Shown: positions 20,777-29,474, counted from the stretch's first letter. The stretch is 64,000 nt of DNA from Bartonella queenslandensis (GCF_018155095.1 NZ_NAAI01000001.1:62001-126000), one strand, 5' to 3'. The notes: generated from the sequence alone by a model not told the origin. A program made the numbers and translations.

Positions 20777-22111
20777 ATGAGTCGTTTTTATCTTTCCATA
20801 GTAGCCACAGCTGCTATCGTAATAACAACAGCAGGGATAACAGAAGGTTTCGCGCAGACAAAAATCAGCTTTTGGCATTCTATGAGTGGTGAACTAGGAA
20901 AGCAAACTGAAAGCCTCGTTAATGATTTTAATGCAAGTCAATCTGAATATAAAGTTATTTCTTCATATCGCGGTGAGTATGAAGAAGGTTTGATTTCACT
21001 CATTGCAGCATTTCGTGGAAAGAAACAGCCAGTGCTGGCCCAAATTTATGACGTTGGTACTGGAACTATGATGGCCGCAAAAGGTGCGATCTATCCATTT
21101 TATCAACTTATGGCTGACACAAAACAAGAGTTCGATCCTACAGATTATTTTCCTGCTATTAGTGGTTATTATTCCGATGCACAGGGGCGTATGGTTTCTA
21201 TGCCTTTCAATATTTCAACAGCGATCCTTTATTATAACAAAGATATCTTCAAAAAAGCAGGGCTTGATCCAGAACAGCCTCCTAAAACGTGGCAGGATAT
21301 AGAAGATTTTTCCAAAAAAATTCTTGAGACTAAAGCAGCAAGGTGTGGTTTTACAATGACTTATGCCGCTCAATGGATTGGTATAGAAAACTTTTCAGCG
21401 TTGCATAATATTCCTTTTGGAACGAAAGAAAATGGCTTTAAAGGGTTTGATTCAGAACTTACATTTAATGGACCTTTACAAGTGCGTATGTGGGCTGACC
21501 TGAAAAAGTGGTTTGATCAAGGTATTTTCCGCTATGGTGGTCCTGCTGGCGCGCTAGATTCAACGCCAATGTTTATGGCACAAAATTGTGCGATTTTAAT
21601 GCAATCTTCAGGATCATATGCTGGAATTGTTTCTGACGCTCAGTTTGATGTGGGGGTTGGTATGCTACCTTACTATAAGGATGTAGAAGGAGCACCACAA
21701 AATTCAGTTATTGGGGGAGCTTCCATTTGGGCATTTAAAGGCCATACCCCAAAGGAATATGCTGGAGCAGCGGCTTTTCTTAAGTTTCTTTCAACAACAG
21801 AAAATCAAGCAAAATGGCATCAGGAAACAGGTTATCTTCCAACCACAAAAGCGACTTATGAATTGAGCAAAAAACAACATTTCTATGAAAAAACGCCAGG
21901 TGCTGATATCGCTATCAAACAGATTAATCTTAATCCTCCAACAGTTAACTCGAAAGGTATAAGATTTGGTAATTTACCACAAATCCGTACCATTCTTGAT
22001 CAAGAGTTGGAAGCTGTTCTTCGTGGTTCAAAAACACCGAAAGATGGCTTAGATGAAACCGTTGAACGTGGAAATAAACTCTTGCGTGAATTTGAAAAAT
22101 CCAATCATTAA
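20777..22111 (+). CDS. ugpB: sn-glycerol-3-phosphate ABC transporter, periplasmic binding protein UgpB
   Basis: This is a 444-residue solute-binding protein of the ABC sugar family. It has a signal peptide ending near AEGFAQTK-type sequence (TTAGITEGFAQ at about 17-27), and the mature protein begins KISFWHSMSG. Family blocks include SYRGEYEEGL, FNISTAILYYNKDIFKKAGL and PLYKDVEG-like regions. AAAGGGTG precedes the ATG. It is the first gene of ugpBAEC and delivers glycerol-3-phosphate or glycerophosphodiesters to UgpAE. A terminator-like hairpin follows it, which would keep the binding protein more abundant than the membrane parts. No recognisable Pho box was found upstream. Confidence 0.93.
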   Translation: MSRFYLSIVATAAIVITTAGITEGFAQTKISFWHSMSGELGKQTESLVNDFNASQSEYKVISSYRGEYEEGLISLIAAFRGKKQPVLAQIYDVGTGTMMAAKGAIYPFYQLMADTKQEFDPTDYFPAISGYYSDAQGRMVSMPFNISTAILYYNKDIFKKAGLDPEQPPKTWQDIEDFSKKILETKAARCGFTMTYAAQWIGIENFSALHNIPFGTKENGFKGFDSELTFNGPLQVRMWADLKKWFDQGIFRYGGPAGALDSTPMFMAQNCAILMQSSGSYAGIVSDAQFDVGVGMLPYYKDVEGAPQNSVIGGASIWAFKGHTPKEYAGAAAFLKFLSTTENQAKWHQETGYLPTTKATYELSKKQHFYEKTPGADIAIKQINLNPPTVNSKGIRFGNLPQIRTILDQELEAVLRGSKTPKDGLDETVERGNKLLREFEKSNH

Positions 22112-22133
22112 TTTCGTTTTATTGTTAAACATT

Positions 22134-22165
22134 AAAGACTCAACAAAAATCGTTGAGTCCTTTTT
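22134..22165 (+). terminator. attenuating terminator between ugpB and ugpA
   Basis: The arms GACTCAAC (22137-22144) and GTTGAGTC (22152-22159) pair perfectly with a 7-nt loop and run into CTTTTTG. The hairpin lies 26 bases after the ugpB stop and about 40 before ugpA. This fits partial termination within the operon. Confidence 0.8.
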
Positions 22166-22206
22166 GTTTATTTTTTTTAAGTCTCTACATTTAAAGAGCT
22201 CTACGA

Positions 22207-23091
22207 ATGCAAGAAAAACATGCATATTTTAGAAATAGTCTCCTTTCTTATGGGTTGCTTTTTCCTCAGCTTCTTGTGACTTTTTTGTTTTTCTTCTGGC
22301 CTGCTGCTCAAGCAATAAAATCATCCTTTGAGCGTGAAGACCCTTTTGGCTTTACAACAACCTTTATTGGTTTTGAAAATTATCTAACGGTTCTTTCTGA
22401 TTCTATTTATCTAAAATCACTTCTTACAACCGCAGTATTTTCCATTTCAGTTACTGTCGTTTCAATGACAATATCGCTTATTTTAGCTGTTTGTGTTGAT
22501 CGTGTTATTCGTGCAAAAAAGACTTATACAATGCTTTTGCTTTGGCCTTATGCTGTTGCTCCAGTATTGGCAGGTATATTATGGTTATTTATTTTTCATC
22601 CCACTATTGGGATTATCCCTGTTCTTCTCGAAAAAGTAGGAGTTTTATGGAATTATCGTATTAATGGCAATCAAGCGATGTTTCTTATTGTTATTGCGGC
22701 TAGCTGGAAACAGATTTCTTACAATTTTCTCTTTTTTCTTACAGGTCTTCAGTCCGTTCCGCGTTCTCAAATAGAAGCAGCAGCCATTGATGGTGCTGGT
22801 CCCTTTAAACGATTTTGGACTGTTGTTTTTCCACAAATTTCGCCAACAACATTTTTCCTTCTTATCGTCAATATCAATTATGTTATGTTTGATACTTTTG
22901 GTATTATTGATAACACGACTTCTGGAGGTCCTGCGCATGCAACGAATATTCTCGTTTATAAAGTATATGACGATGGCTTTAGAAATCAGATAATTGGTGC
23001 ATCAGCAGCACAATCAACACTATTGATGTTGATGGTTATTGTCTTAACGTTTATCCAGTTTCGCTGGGTTGAGCGTCGTGTACAATATTAG
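22207..23091 (+). CDS. ugpA: sn-glycerol-3-phosphate ABC transporter permease UgpA
   Basis: This is a 294-residue inner-membrane permease with about six membrane segments. The binding-protein-dependent transport (EAA) loop reads EAAAIDGAGPFKRFWTVVFPQISP (about 195-218) and contacts the UgpC ATPase. Length and order match E. coli UgpA. The next gene, ugpE, begins just after its stop, so the two permease subunits are made together. Confidence 0.93.
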   Translation: MQEKHAYFRNSLLSYGLLFPQLLVTFLFFFWPAAQAIKSSFEREDPFGFTTTFIGFENYLTVLSDSIYLKSLLTTAVFSISVTVVSMTISLILAVCVDRVIRAKKTYTMLLLWPYAVAPVLAGILWLFIFHPTIGIIPVLLEKVGVLWNYRINGNQAMFLIVIAASWKQISYNFLFFLTGLQSVPRSQIEAAAIDGAGPFKRFWTVVFPQISPTTFFLLIVNINYVMFDTFGIIDNTTSGGPAHATNILVYKVYDDGFRNQIIGASAAQSTLLMLMVIVLTFIQFRWVERRVQY

Positions 23092-23101
23092 GAAACAAAT
23101 T

Positions 23102-23953
23102 ATGGTTGAAAATCGCCCTGTTTTGAAATTTCTAACCCATATAACTCTTATTGTTGGTATCATCATTATTTGCTTTCCAGTTTATGTTGCTATCATTGCA
23201 TCAACGCATAGTTCAGCAGCATTTACCTCAGGAGTACTTCCTCTTTTACCTGGGAAATACGCTTTGGAAAATTATAAAACAATCTTTGGTAATGGTCTTT
23301 CACAGCGCGGTTTGCCCAATCTTTGGCCACTTTTAATGAATTCACTTATTATGGCTCTTGGGATTAGTATTGGGAAAATTATTATTTCACTTTTGTCTGC
23401 TTATGCTATTGTCTACATGCGTTTTCCTTTCCGAAAAACTGCTTTTGTTCTTATTTTTGTTACATTAATGCTTCCTGTCGAAGTTCGTATTCTTCCAACC
23501 TATGTGGTTGTTGCTAAATTGGGAATGATCGACAGCTATAGTGGAATGATTATTCCACTTATTGCATCTGCAACCGCTACATTTTTATTTCGTCAGTTTT
23601 TTTTGACTGTTCCAGATGAACTCTTAGAGGCGGCACGTGTTGATGGTGCAGGACCATTTAAATTTTTTAAGGATATTCTCCTTCCTCTCAGCAAAAGTAA
23701 TATTGCTGCTTTATTTATCATTATGTTTATTTATGGTTGGATACAATATCTTTGGCCTCTTATCATCACAACGGATCAAAATCATCAAACGATCCTGATT
23801 ATTTTAAAACAACTTATTGTTGAATCACTTCAACATGATCCTCAATGGAATATACTCATGGCAGTATCGATCGTTGCCATGGTACCACCTGTTCTTGTTG
23901 TTATTTTCATGCAGCGGCTTTTTATCAAAGGCCTTATTGAAACGGAGAAGTAG
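23102..23953 (+). CDS. ugpE: sn-glycerol-3-phosphate ABC transporter permease UgpE
   Basis: This 283-residue second permease subunit has about six membrane segments and the EAA loop [20 protein letters not shown]. An upstream GTG at 23069 would overlap ugpA. I chose ATG 23102, which follows AGGAAACAA and gives the E. coli UgpE length. It forms the channel with UgpA and is driven by UgpC, encoded 11 bases downstream. Confidence 0.93.
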   Translation: MVENRPVLKFLTHITLIVGIIIICFPVYVAIIASTHSSAAFTSGVLPLLPGKYALENYKTIFGNGLSQRGLPNLWPLLMNSLIMALGISIGKIIISLLSAYAIVYMRFPFRKTAFVLIFVTLMLPVEVRILPTYVVVAKLGMIDSYSGMIIPLIASATATFLFRQFFLTVPDELLEAARVDGAGPFKFFKDILLPLSKSNIAALFIIMFIYGWIQYLWPLIITTDQNHQTILIILKQLIVESLQHDPQWNILMAVSIVAMVPPVLVVIFMQRLFIKGLIETEK

Positions 23954-23964
23954 GAGAAGTAATC

Positions 23965-25011
23965 GTGGCCATAATCCAGTTATCAAATATAAAAAAACAG
24001 TATGACAACGGCATTCTGGTCATTGATGATTTAAACTTAACGGTTGCCGATAAAGAACTTCTTGTTCTTGTCGGTCCTTCAGGGTGTGGAAAATCCACCT
24101 TATTACGTATTATTGCAGGACTTGAACAAGTCACCTCGGGTGAATTACATATTGATAACGAACGTATCAATGATCGTGAACCAGCTGATCGTGATATTGC
24201 TATGGTTTTTCAAAATTATGCCCTTTATCCCCATATGACGGTTCGTGGAAACTTAGAATATGGTCTTAAAAATCGTAAAACCCCTAAAGAAGAAATAAAA
24301 AAACGCATCGCACATGCTGCAAAACTTTTAGAGATAGAACCATTTCTTGATCGTAAACCACGACAATTATCAGGAGGACAACGCCAGCGTGTTGCAATGG
24401 GGCGTGTGATTGTACGTCAACCTCGCGTTTTTCTCTTTGATGAACCTCTTTCAAATCTTGATGCAAAATTACGGGCGCAAATGTGTATTGAAATAAAAAC
24501 ACTACAGCGTTCATTAGGAACAACCAGCCTTTATGTTACCCATGATCAACTAGAAGCCATGACATTAGCGGATAGAATAGTCGTTTTGAATAAAGGAGCT
24601 ATCGAGCAAATTGGAACACCAATGGAAATTTACGACACTCCAGCAACAATATTTGTTGCTGACTTTATTGGTTCTCCTCCTATGAATTTTCTTGATCGTC
24701 ATGTCCTAGAACAACATTTAGGACATTCATTTTCTTATGGTGAAAAAACTGATCTTTTAGCCTTCAGACCTGAAATCATCTTATTGGGCGAACATCCAAA
24801 TAAAGGACCTGTCTTTCACACACAAATTGAGCTTATCAAGCCGATCGGAACAGGTTGCCATGTTTTAACGCGCTGGAATGGTATCATTTTTACGATTGAA
24901 GTAAAAGAACGCTTGACACACGACTATGGTCAAAAACTAAGTTTTACTGTTGCTCATCAAGATTTTCATACCTTTAACAAAAACACTGGAAAGCGAACAA
25001 ATAATAAGTGA
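23965..25011 (+). CDS. ugpC: sn-glycerol-3-phosphate ABC transporter ATP-binding protein UgpC
   Basis: This 348-residue MalK-type ATPase has Walker [10 protein letters not shown] (about 37-45), Q-loop [10 protein letters not shown], signature LSGGQRQR (about 135), Walker [14 protein letters not shown] and the H-loop [11 protein letters not shown]-terminal TOBE-like regulatory region follows (about 235-348). The start is GTG 23965 with AGGAGAAG upstream. It completes ugpBAEC. The C-terminal region is slightly shorter than in E. coli UgpC. Confidence 0.93.
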   Translation: MAIIQLSNIKKQYDNGILVIDDLNLTVADKELLVLVGPSGCGKSTLLRIIAGLEQVTSGELHIDNERINDREPADRDIAMVFQNYALYPHMTVRGNLEYGLKNRKTPKEEIKKRIAHAAKLLEIEPFLDRKPRQLSGGQRQRVAMGRVIVRQPRVFLFDEPLSNLDAKLRAQMCIEIKTLQRSLGTTSLYVTHDQLEAMTLADRIVVLNKGAIEQIGTPMEIYDTPATIFVADFIGSPPMNFLDRHVLEQHLGHSFSYGEKTDLLAFRPEIILLGEHPNKGPVFHTQIELIKPIGTGCHVLTRWNGIIFTIEVKERLTHDYGQKLSFTVAHQDFHTFNKNTGKRTNNK

Positions 25012-25523
25012 ATATTAATTGATGTGACAAACCTTTCTTTTATGCTGTATCATGATAATGTTGTGTTTTGGCTCTCTTGATTCCATTCACAAAATCAGAA
25101 TCTAACCGATGAGCTTAAAAAAATTAAAAGTTTTTGTATGACCCATTGTCACATAACACGAGAATGTTGAAACACTCATATAAAGAAATTCTATCTTTTT
25201 ACGGTCTGTAAGAAGAATATTATTTTTAAATATAATAAGTTCTCTCATTGAAATTAATATGGATAACAATTTATTAACCACATTTTTTCTGATTTAGAAA
25301 AGTATTTTATCATCAATCTTTTGATGAGATAGTTTATATATCTTATAAAGAATGAATGAAAAAAAATAGAAAGAGAAAATTCTTCACAAATGGTGGTGTC
25401 AAGTATCCCATATCTTTTAGTTTTGAGCGGTGATATAAAAATCTATTTTAACCATAAAAAACAGGACGATATTCTGAATAGCTTATTGTGTAAGAGTAGT
25501 ATGTTTTACTTAACAAGAATAGA

Positions 25524-25690
25524 TTGATTTATAATGATAATTCACTGTTTTTTGTGTCATGTGAGAATTCCAAGTTCCATAAAATTTCCTCATTTCACAT
25601 CTGTTCTATGCTGAATCAATCAAAACCATTCGCTTTCCGTTACAAGCGAAGAGAGCGGTATGGATAAAAAACATTAAAAAAGGACTGAAA
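25524..25690 (+). repeat. dispersed leader repeat, copy D1 (plus orientation)
   Basis: This copy begins TTGATTTATAATGATAATT. It then has CCTCATTTCACATCTGTTC, TGAATCAATCAAAACCATTC, a TTACAAGCGAAG-like block and GGTATGGATAAAAAAC. It faces copy D2 (26093-26265) as an inverted repeat, with the integrase remnant between them. The sequence beyond 25690 is not the integrase start expected in this orientation. It runs into the 3' side of the inverted integrase fragment. The rest of the gap upstream (25012-25523) is AT-rich without recognised features. Confidence 0.75.
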
Positions 25691-25692
25691 AT

Positions 25693-26087
25693 GCTTCTTA
25701 TGAAGGCGTAAAGGTGCAAACCAGCTTCCTTATCTTTACTATCATTCTTTAGTTCAGTTTTACGACTTTCAAAAGCATCTAGAGCAATATCCCTTCAATA
25801 ATGAAGATTGCTTATTGCCTCACGCTTTTGTTTATTACGTTCTTTAATGGGGTCACGACCTTCGCGTAAAACAGAACGCCATTGGTTTAGTTTACGGGCT
25901 TGTTTTCAAGAGACATCTCTTAATACACTCAAGCCCATTTCACGACGCTGACCATGAATGGTATAACGATAAAGCCATTGAGCCCCCCATCTTTACGCTT
26001 GTGAAGTAACAAGCTGGCACCATCATTCTATTTGCCAGCCCCCAATGTTGCGACAGATCTTGCATTAAGACGGTTCATAAGAGCCAT
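25693..26087 (-). pseudogene. phage-type tyrosine integrase, N-terminal part, copy D (best preserved)
   Basis: From ATG 26087 on minus the translation reads MALMNRLNARSVATLGAGK, a stop (TAG at codon 20), then NDGASLLLHKRKDGG. After a one-base frameshift it continues QWLYRYTIHGQRREMGLSVL, RDVS, a TGA stop, KQARKLNQWRSVLREGRDPI, KERNKQKREA and DAFESRKTELKND. This is recognisably the arm-binding (DUF4102-type) domain and following linker of P4/phage-type integrases. At least three inactivating changes are visible. About 130 codons remain and the catalytic domain is gone. The fragment is bracketed by inverted leader copies D1 and D2. It is the reference for recognising the other copies. Confidence 0.85.
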
Positions 26088-26092
26088 TTTTT

Positions 26093-26265
26093 AATCCTTT
26101 CTTATACAGTTTTTACCCACACACAAGCCCCGCTTGTGATCTGCAAGCGAATGGTTTTGATTGATTCAGCATAGAACAGATTTGAAATAAGAGAATTTTA
26201 CGGTAGTCAGGGTTCTAATTTAATATGAATGACGCTAAATTATCATTATAAATCAATGCATTGAT
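26093..26265 (-). repeat. dispersed leader repeat, copy D2 (minus orientation)
   Basis: This is the leader of the integrase remnant at 25693-26087. On minus it reads TTGATTTATAATGATAATTT, then GTAAAATTCTCTTATTTC, TGAATCAATCAAAACCATTC and GCTTGTGTGTGGGTAAAAAC. AAGAAAGGATTAAAAA then precedes the ATG, so the original gene's ribosome binding site (AAAGGA) is still visible. The gap between here and 26400 is AT-rich without features. Confidence 0.75.
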
Positions 26266-26400
26266 TGAAGTATTTTAAGCATTAAGAATTATTGCAAAAG
26301 AAACGTTGGAAAATAGCATAATAATGCTCGCACTTTGGGTGCCATGAGGTAATAAATCCCCTTATAATTTTATGAACTTTTTTCTTCTATAAAAAATTTT

Positions 26401-27321
26401 TTAATGTTTTGTAATGGCATCAATGATGGTATTTACATTATGCTCCATCATATCGAGATACGTTGCGGCAGGGCCATTTTCGTCTGATAATGCATCAGAA
26501 TAAAGTGTTCCACCAATTTTTAAACCTGTTTCTTTTGAAATTTGTTTGATGAGACGAGGATTAGAAATATTTTCAACGAACAATGCTGCTGCCTTATTCG
26601 CTTTAATTTGTTTTATCAGTTTAGCAACATCAGCTGCAGTTGCTTCAGCTTCTGTTGAAGCGCTTTGGGGGGCAAGGATAGTGAAGCCATATTCCTTGGC
26701 AAAATAGCCAAAAGCATCATGAGATGTGATAATGATACGTTTATCTTGAGGGAGGGTAGCAATTTTTGTTTTTAGGGTATCTTGTGCTGTTTGAAGCTTT
26801 TTGATGTAGGTTTCAGCATTTTTATTATAGCGCGTACAAGATTGTGGATCAATTTTGCAAAAAGCAGCAGCGATATTCTTCACATAGATTTCGACATTGG
26901 GAATTGTTTGCCAAGCATGCGGATCAATAATGCTGTGATGGTGGTGATGGGCGTCATATTCTTGATTTTTCATTTCGAGGGGAGGAATATTAGCACTAAC
27001 CTTGACAAGAAGTGCTTTTGTACCGCTGGCTGTGATGAGACGGTCAATGAACCCTTCTAAATGAAGTCCGTTGATAAAAATAATCCGAGCGTTTTTAAGA
27101 GCTTGAGCATCATGAGGCGTAGGTTCATAAGTGTGGGTATTCGCATTGGGTCCTACAAAAGTGGTCATAGAGATATTGTTGCCTCCTACATTTTTTACGA
27201 GATCGGCAAGAATAGAAAAGCTTGCAACAACTTGTATTTTATTGTGTGCAGAAGCAGAAAAGGGAAAAAGGACAAACAATAAAGCAGTAAGCAGAACAAA
27301 TTTGTGAGTAAATTGAGACAT
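26401..27321 (-). CDS. zinc-type ABC transporter substrate-binding protein (ZnuA/AztC-like)
   Basis: This is a 306-residue cluster A-I metal-binding lipoprotein-like periplasmic protein with a signal peptide ending near FSASA. Metal ligands are expected at His of NANTHTYEPTPHD, His of IIDPHAWQ and His of ITSHDAFGYFAKEYG. A His-rich loop (DAHHHHHSIID, about 127-137) argues for zinc rather than manganese or iron. It is the last gene of an ATPase-permease-binding protein operon, starting 10 bases after the permease stop. Zur-like boxes precede the operon. Zinc is an inference from the loop and operators; Mn/Fe binding proteins of the same fold cannot be fully excluded. Confidence 0.85.
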   Translation of the reverse strand: MSQFTHKFVLLTALLFVLFPFSASAHNKIQVVASFSILADLVKNVGGNNISMTTFVGPNANTHTYEPTPHDAQALKNARIIFINGLHLEGFIDRLITASGTKALLVKVSANIPPLEMKNQEYDAHHHHHSIIDPHAWQTIPNVEIYVKNIAAAFCKIDPQSCTRYNKNAETYIKKLQTAQDTLKTKIATLPQDKRIIITSHDAFGYFAKEYGFTILAPQSASTEAEATAADVAKLIKQIKANKAAALFVENISNPRLIKQISKETGLKIGGTLYSDALSDENGPAATYLDMMEHNVNTIIDAITKH

Positions 27322-27331
27322 AATTTTTTTC

Positions 27332-28201
27332 TTAAAATGAGGAAGTATAAAAGAGATGGGGAAACCATGTTACAATAAAACCGCGTGGGCTTATGAGGCA
27401 GGAAATAAGGTAAATAAATCCTGCGGCAATGATGATAGCAGGGCCAGAGGGCAGTGAGAGATGAAAAGAAAGCAAGAGACCACATACGCTAGAAATGATG
27501 CCAAAAAGAATAGAAAGCACACAAATAGGAACTAAGCGTGAAAACCAAAAACGGGCTGTAATTGCTGGAATCATCATAATGCCAACGGAAAGTAATGTTC
27601 CTAGGGATTGAAAGCCTCCAACCAGATTCAACACCACAAGTCCAAGCAACGAAATATGAATATATTTACTCAATGGAGAGAGTGATTTAAAAAAGAGGGG
27701 GTCAAAGCTTTCTAAGACAAGTGCACGCCAAAAAATAAAAAGGCAGCAAAGTGTGATCAACATTATGAGAGTGATCAACCAAAGAGCCTGTGTATCAATT
27801 GCAAGAACCGATCCAAATAAGAGATGAAGCAGTTCAATGGTTGAATTTTTCAATGAGATAATAATGACACCTGCTGCAAGTGCAATAAGATAAAAGACGG
27901 TCATAGATGCATCTTCTTTCTGAAAGCTATTTCGTGAAATTAAAACGGTTGCTAAAGCAACAATAATGCCAGCAAAAATACCACCAAGTGTCATAGATAT
28001 AAGGGAGAAACCGCAAATGAAAAAAGCCGTTGCAACACCAGGAAGAATGGCATGAGAGATAGCATCTCCCGTCAAACTCATTCCACGGAGCATCAAAAAT
28101 ACACCAACAGGACAAGCGCTAATAGACAGAAGAATTGAGCCGATAAGGGCGCTTTGCATAAAGTGGAAATCAACAAAGGGGGCAAAAAAAAATGCATACA
28201 C
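27332..28201 (-). CDS. zinc-type ABC transporter permease (ZnuB/AztB-like)
   Basis: This 289-residue ABC-3 family permease has about eight membrane segments. The family region GDAISHAILPGVATAFFICG lies at about 48-67, and GTLLSVGIMMIPAITARFW is typical of metal-ion permeases. It starts three bases after the ATPase stop, so the subunits are translationally close. It forms the inner-membrane channel for the metal delivered by the binding protein encoded downstream. Confidence 0.87.
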   Translation of the reverse strand: MYAFFFAPFVDFHFMQSALIGSILLSISACPVGVFLMLRGMSLTGDAISHAILPGVATAFFICGFSLISMTLGGIFAGIIVALATVLISRNSFQKEDASMTVFYLIALAAGVIIISLKNSTIELLHLLFGSVLAIDTQALWLITLIMLITLCCLFIFWRALVLESFDPLFFKSLSPLSKYIHISLLGLVVLNLVGGFQSLGTLLSVGIMMIPAITARFWFSRLVPICVLSILFGIISSVCGLLLSFHLSLPSGPAIIIAAGFIYLISCLISPRGFIVTWFPHLFYTSSF

Positions 28202-28204
28202 GTC

Positions 28205-28978
28205 TTATAACCTAAGAAAGAGAGAATCATGAATAGGAGAGAGGTGCTTTTGTGTATTAAAACACAAAGAGTCGGAGGAGAGGGGGGGCATAACGTGGTG
28301 AATGGTATTGTCGAGAAACTGTGTTGTTTCTCCATAAAAGGCATTTTGTTGATTAATTTGAATCATTTGAGGAAAAAATTCTTGCACGATGAGAGGGTCA
28401 TGAAGTGCTGTGAGAACTGTACGTCCTTGTTGTTTCCAGTACGTGATCAGTGCAAGAAGGTCTTTTTGAGTATTGCGGTCGATACCATTGAAAGGTTCAT
28501 CGAGCAAGATGATATCGGCATCTTGTACAATGATACGTGCAAAAAGGGCGCGCTGTAATTGCCCACCTGATAATGTTTCAAGTGAACGGGTGGCGAGTGT
28601 TGTGAGTCCAACCATTTCAAGCGCATTCTGAATCTTAGAATCATAAGGGCGCTGGTTTTTCCATAATCCACAAAAGGACCATAATCCTGTTTTGATAAGC
28701 GTTGTCACATCAATGGGAAATGTTTGGTCGATATCACATTGCTGAGCAAGATAAGCAATGCGGCTTTTCTTGGGTTTTGTAATTTTCCCCTTAAGAGGCT
28801 TAATCAATCCAGCGATGGCCTTTAACAATGTTGATTTTCCAGTGCCGTTATCACCCGTTATTGCAACCAAGGAACCCGCTTTTAACTTTGCTGAAAAACC
28901 CTTAATCGCTATTCTATTCCCATAGCCTAATGTTGTTTTTTTAAAGTGCAGATCCATACTCATACCATCGTTGCTCAT
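28205..28978 (-). CDS. zinc-type ABC transporter ATP-binding protein (ZnuC/AztA-like)
   Basis: This ATPase of about 257 residues has Walker A GDNGTGKST, Q-loop YLAQQCDID, signature LSGGQLQRA, Walker B DIILLDEPFNG and a His switch in TALHDPLIV. The first possible start (GTG 29008) lies inside the operator, so I chose ATG 28978 (MSNDGMSMDLHF). ATG 28963 and 28957 are also possible, and none has a strong Shine-Dalgarno. It is the first gene of a three-gene metal importer. Confidence 0.87.
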   Translation of the reverse strand: MSNDGMSMDLHFKKTTLGYGNRIAIKGFSAKLKAGSLVAITGDNGTGKSTLLKAIAGLIKPLKGKITKPKKSRIAYLAQQCDIDQTFPIDVTTLIKTGLWSFCGLWKNQRPYDSKIQNALEMVGLTTLATRSLETLSGGQLQRALFARIIVQDADIILLDEPFNGIDRNTQKDLLALITYWKQQGRTVLTALHDPLIVQEFFPQMIQINQQNAFYGETTQFLDNTIHHVMPPLSSDSLCFNTQKHLSPIHDSLFLRL

Positions 28979-28990
28979 TATTTTGGAAAC

Positions 28991-29037
28991 TATGTAATAA
29001 TATAACACTTGTCAATAAAATGTTATATTATTACATA
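28991..29037. promoter_or_regulatory. two inverted Zur-like operators before the zinc importer
   Basis: TATGTAATAATATAACA (28991-29007) and TGTTATATTATTACATA (29021-29037) are perfect 17-bp inverted copies 13 bp apart. Each contains a 15-mer TGTTATATTATTACA that is itself a 7-1-7 imperfect palindrome, the form of Fur-superfamily (Zur) boxes. They lie just upstream of the importer's first ATG, where a zinc-dependent repressor would act. Zur is an inference from box shape and operon content. No zur gene is in the window apart from a Fur-type gene at 35541. Confidence 0.65.
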
Positions 29038-29102
29038 ATTTTGAGTGCTAAATATTTTAGTGGGAAGATCGTGGACAATTCAAAATAATGGTCGAATTTT
29101 TC

Positions 29103-29139
29103 TTGACGAAAGAGAGAGAGTATATACTATATATAGTAT
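29103..29139 (+). promoter_or_regulatory. nrd promoter with NrdR-box-like palindrome
   Basis: A TTGACG -35-like hexamer (29103-29108) is followed by the perfect 16-bp palindrome ATACTATATATAGTAT (29124-29139), which covers the expected -10 region. The palindrome agrees at 14 of 16 positions with the NrdR-box consensus as I remember it (aCaCwAtATaTwGtGt). It faces nrdHIEF, whose first gene starts about 500 bases downstream. Only one box is seen; NrdR sites often come in pairs. Confidence 0.5.
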
Positions 29140-29390
29140 CAAAATGATTGGTGATTCTAAATAAGCACAAGAGAGGGTGATGAGTGTGTTTTGTTTGATA
29201 TCTAAATTATTTCCAATGTTGTCGTAAAAGTTTGTTGAGCAAGGGTATAGCGGTATTCTTGCTGAGAGGTCTCTTTTGGAAGAATTTCCTTTCGTTTTTG
29301 TAGTTGATTTTTGCCGTAAAAGAGTAAAATAGAACTCTTGAAAACGGTGGTTTAGAACGTTAGTTTTTTAGACAGCAGGAGGGAATTGTA

Positions 29391-29474
29391 ATGCAAGCAA
29401 AAGATTGTTTTATAACTGGGGAGCTTTACCATTTAAGTTATAGAATAATCGTTTATTCTCATCATCGTCTTTGA
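29391..29474 (+). CDS. possible leader peptide in the nrd leader (27 residues)
   Basis: This 27-codon ORF starts MQAKDCFITGELYHLSYRII. It has a very strong Shine-Dalgarno (CAGGAGGGAATTGTA before the ATG), stronger than that of nrdH. It lies between the NrdR-like box and nrdH on the same strand. I do not recognise the product. It may be a real small protein, a leader peptide or a remnant. The rest of the 29140-29644 leader holds no other supported feature. Confidence 0.4.
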   Translation: MQAKDCFITGELYHLSYRIIVYSHHRL

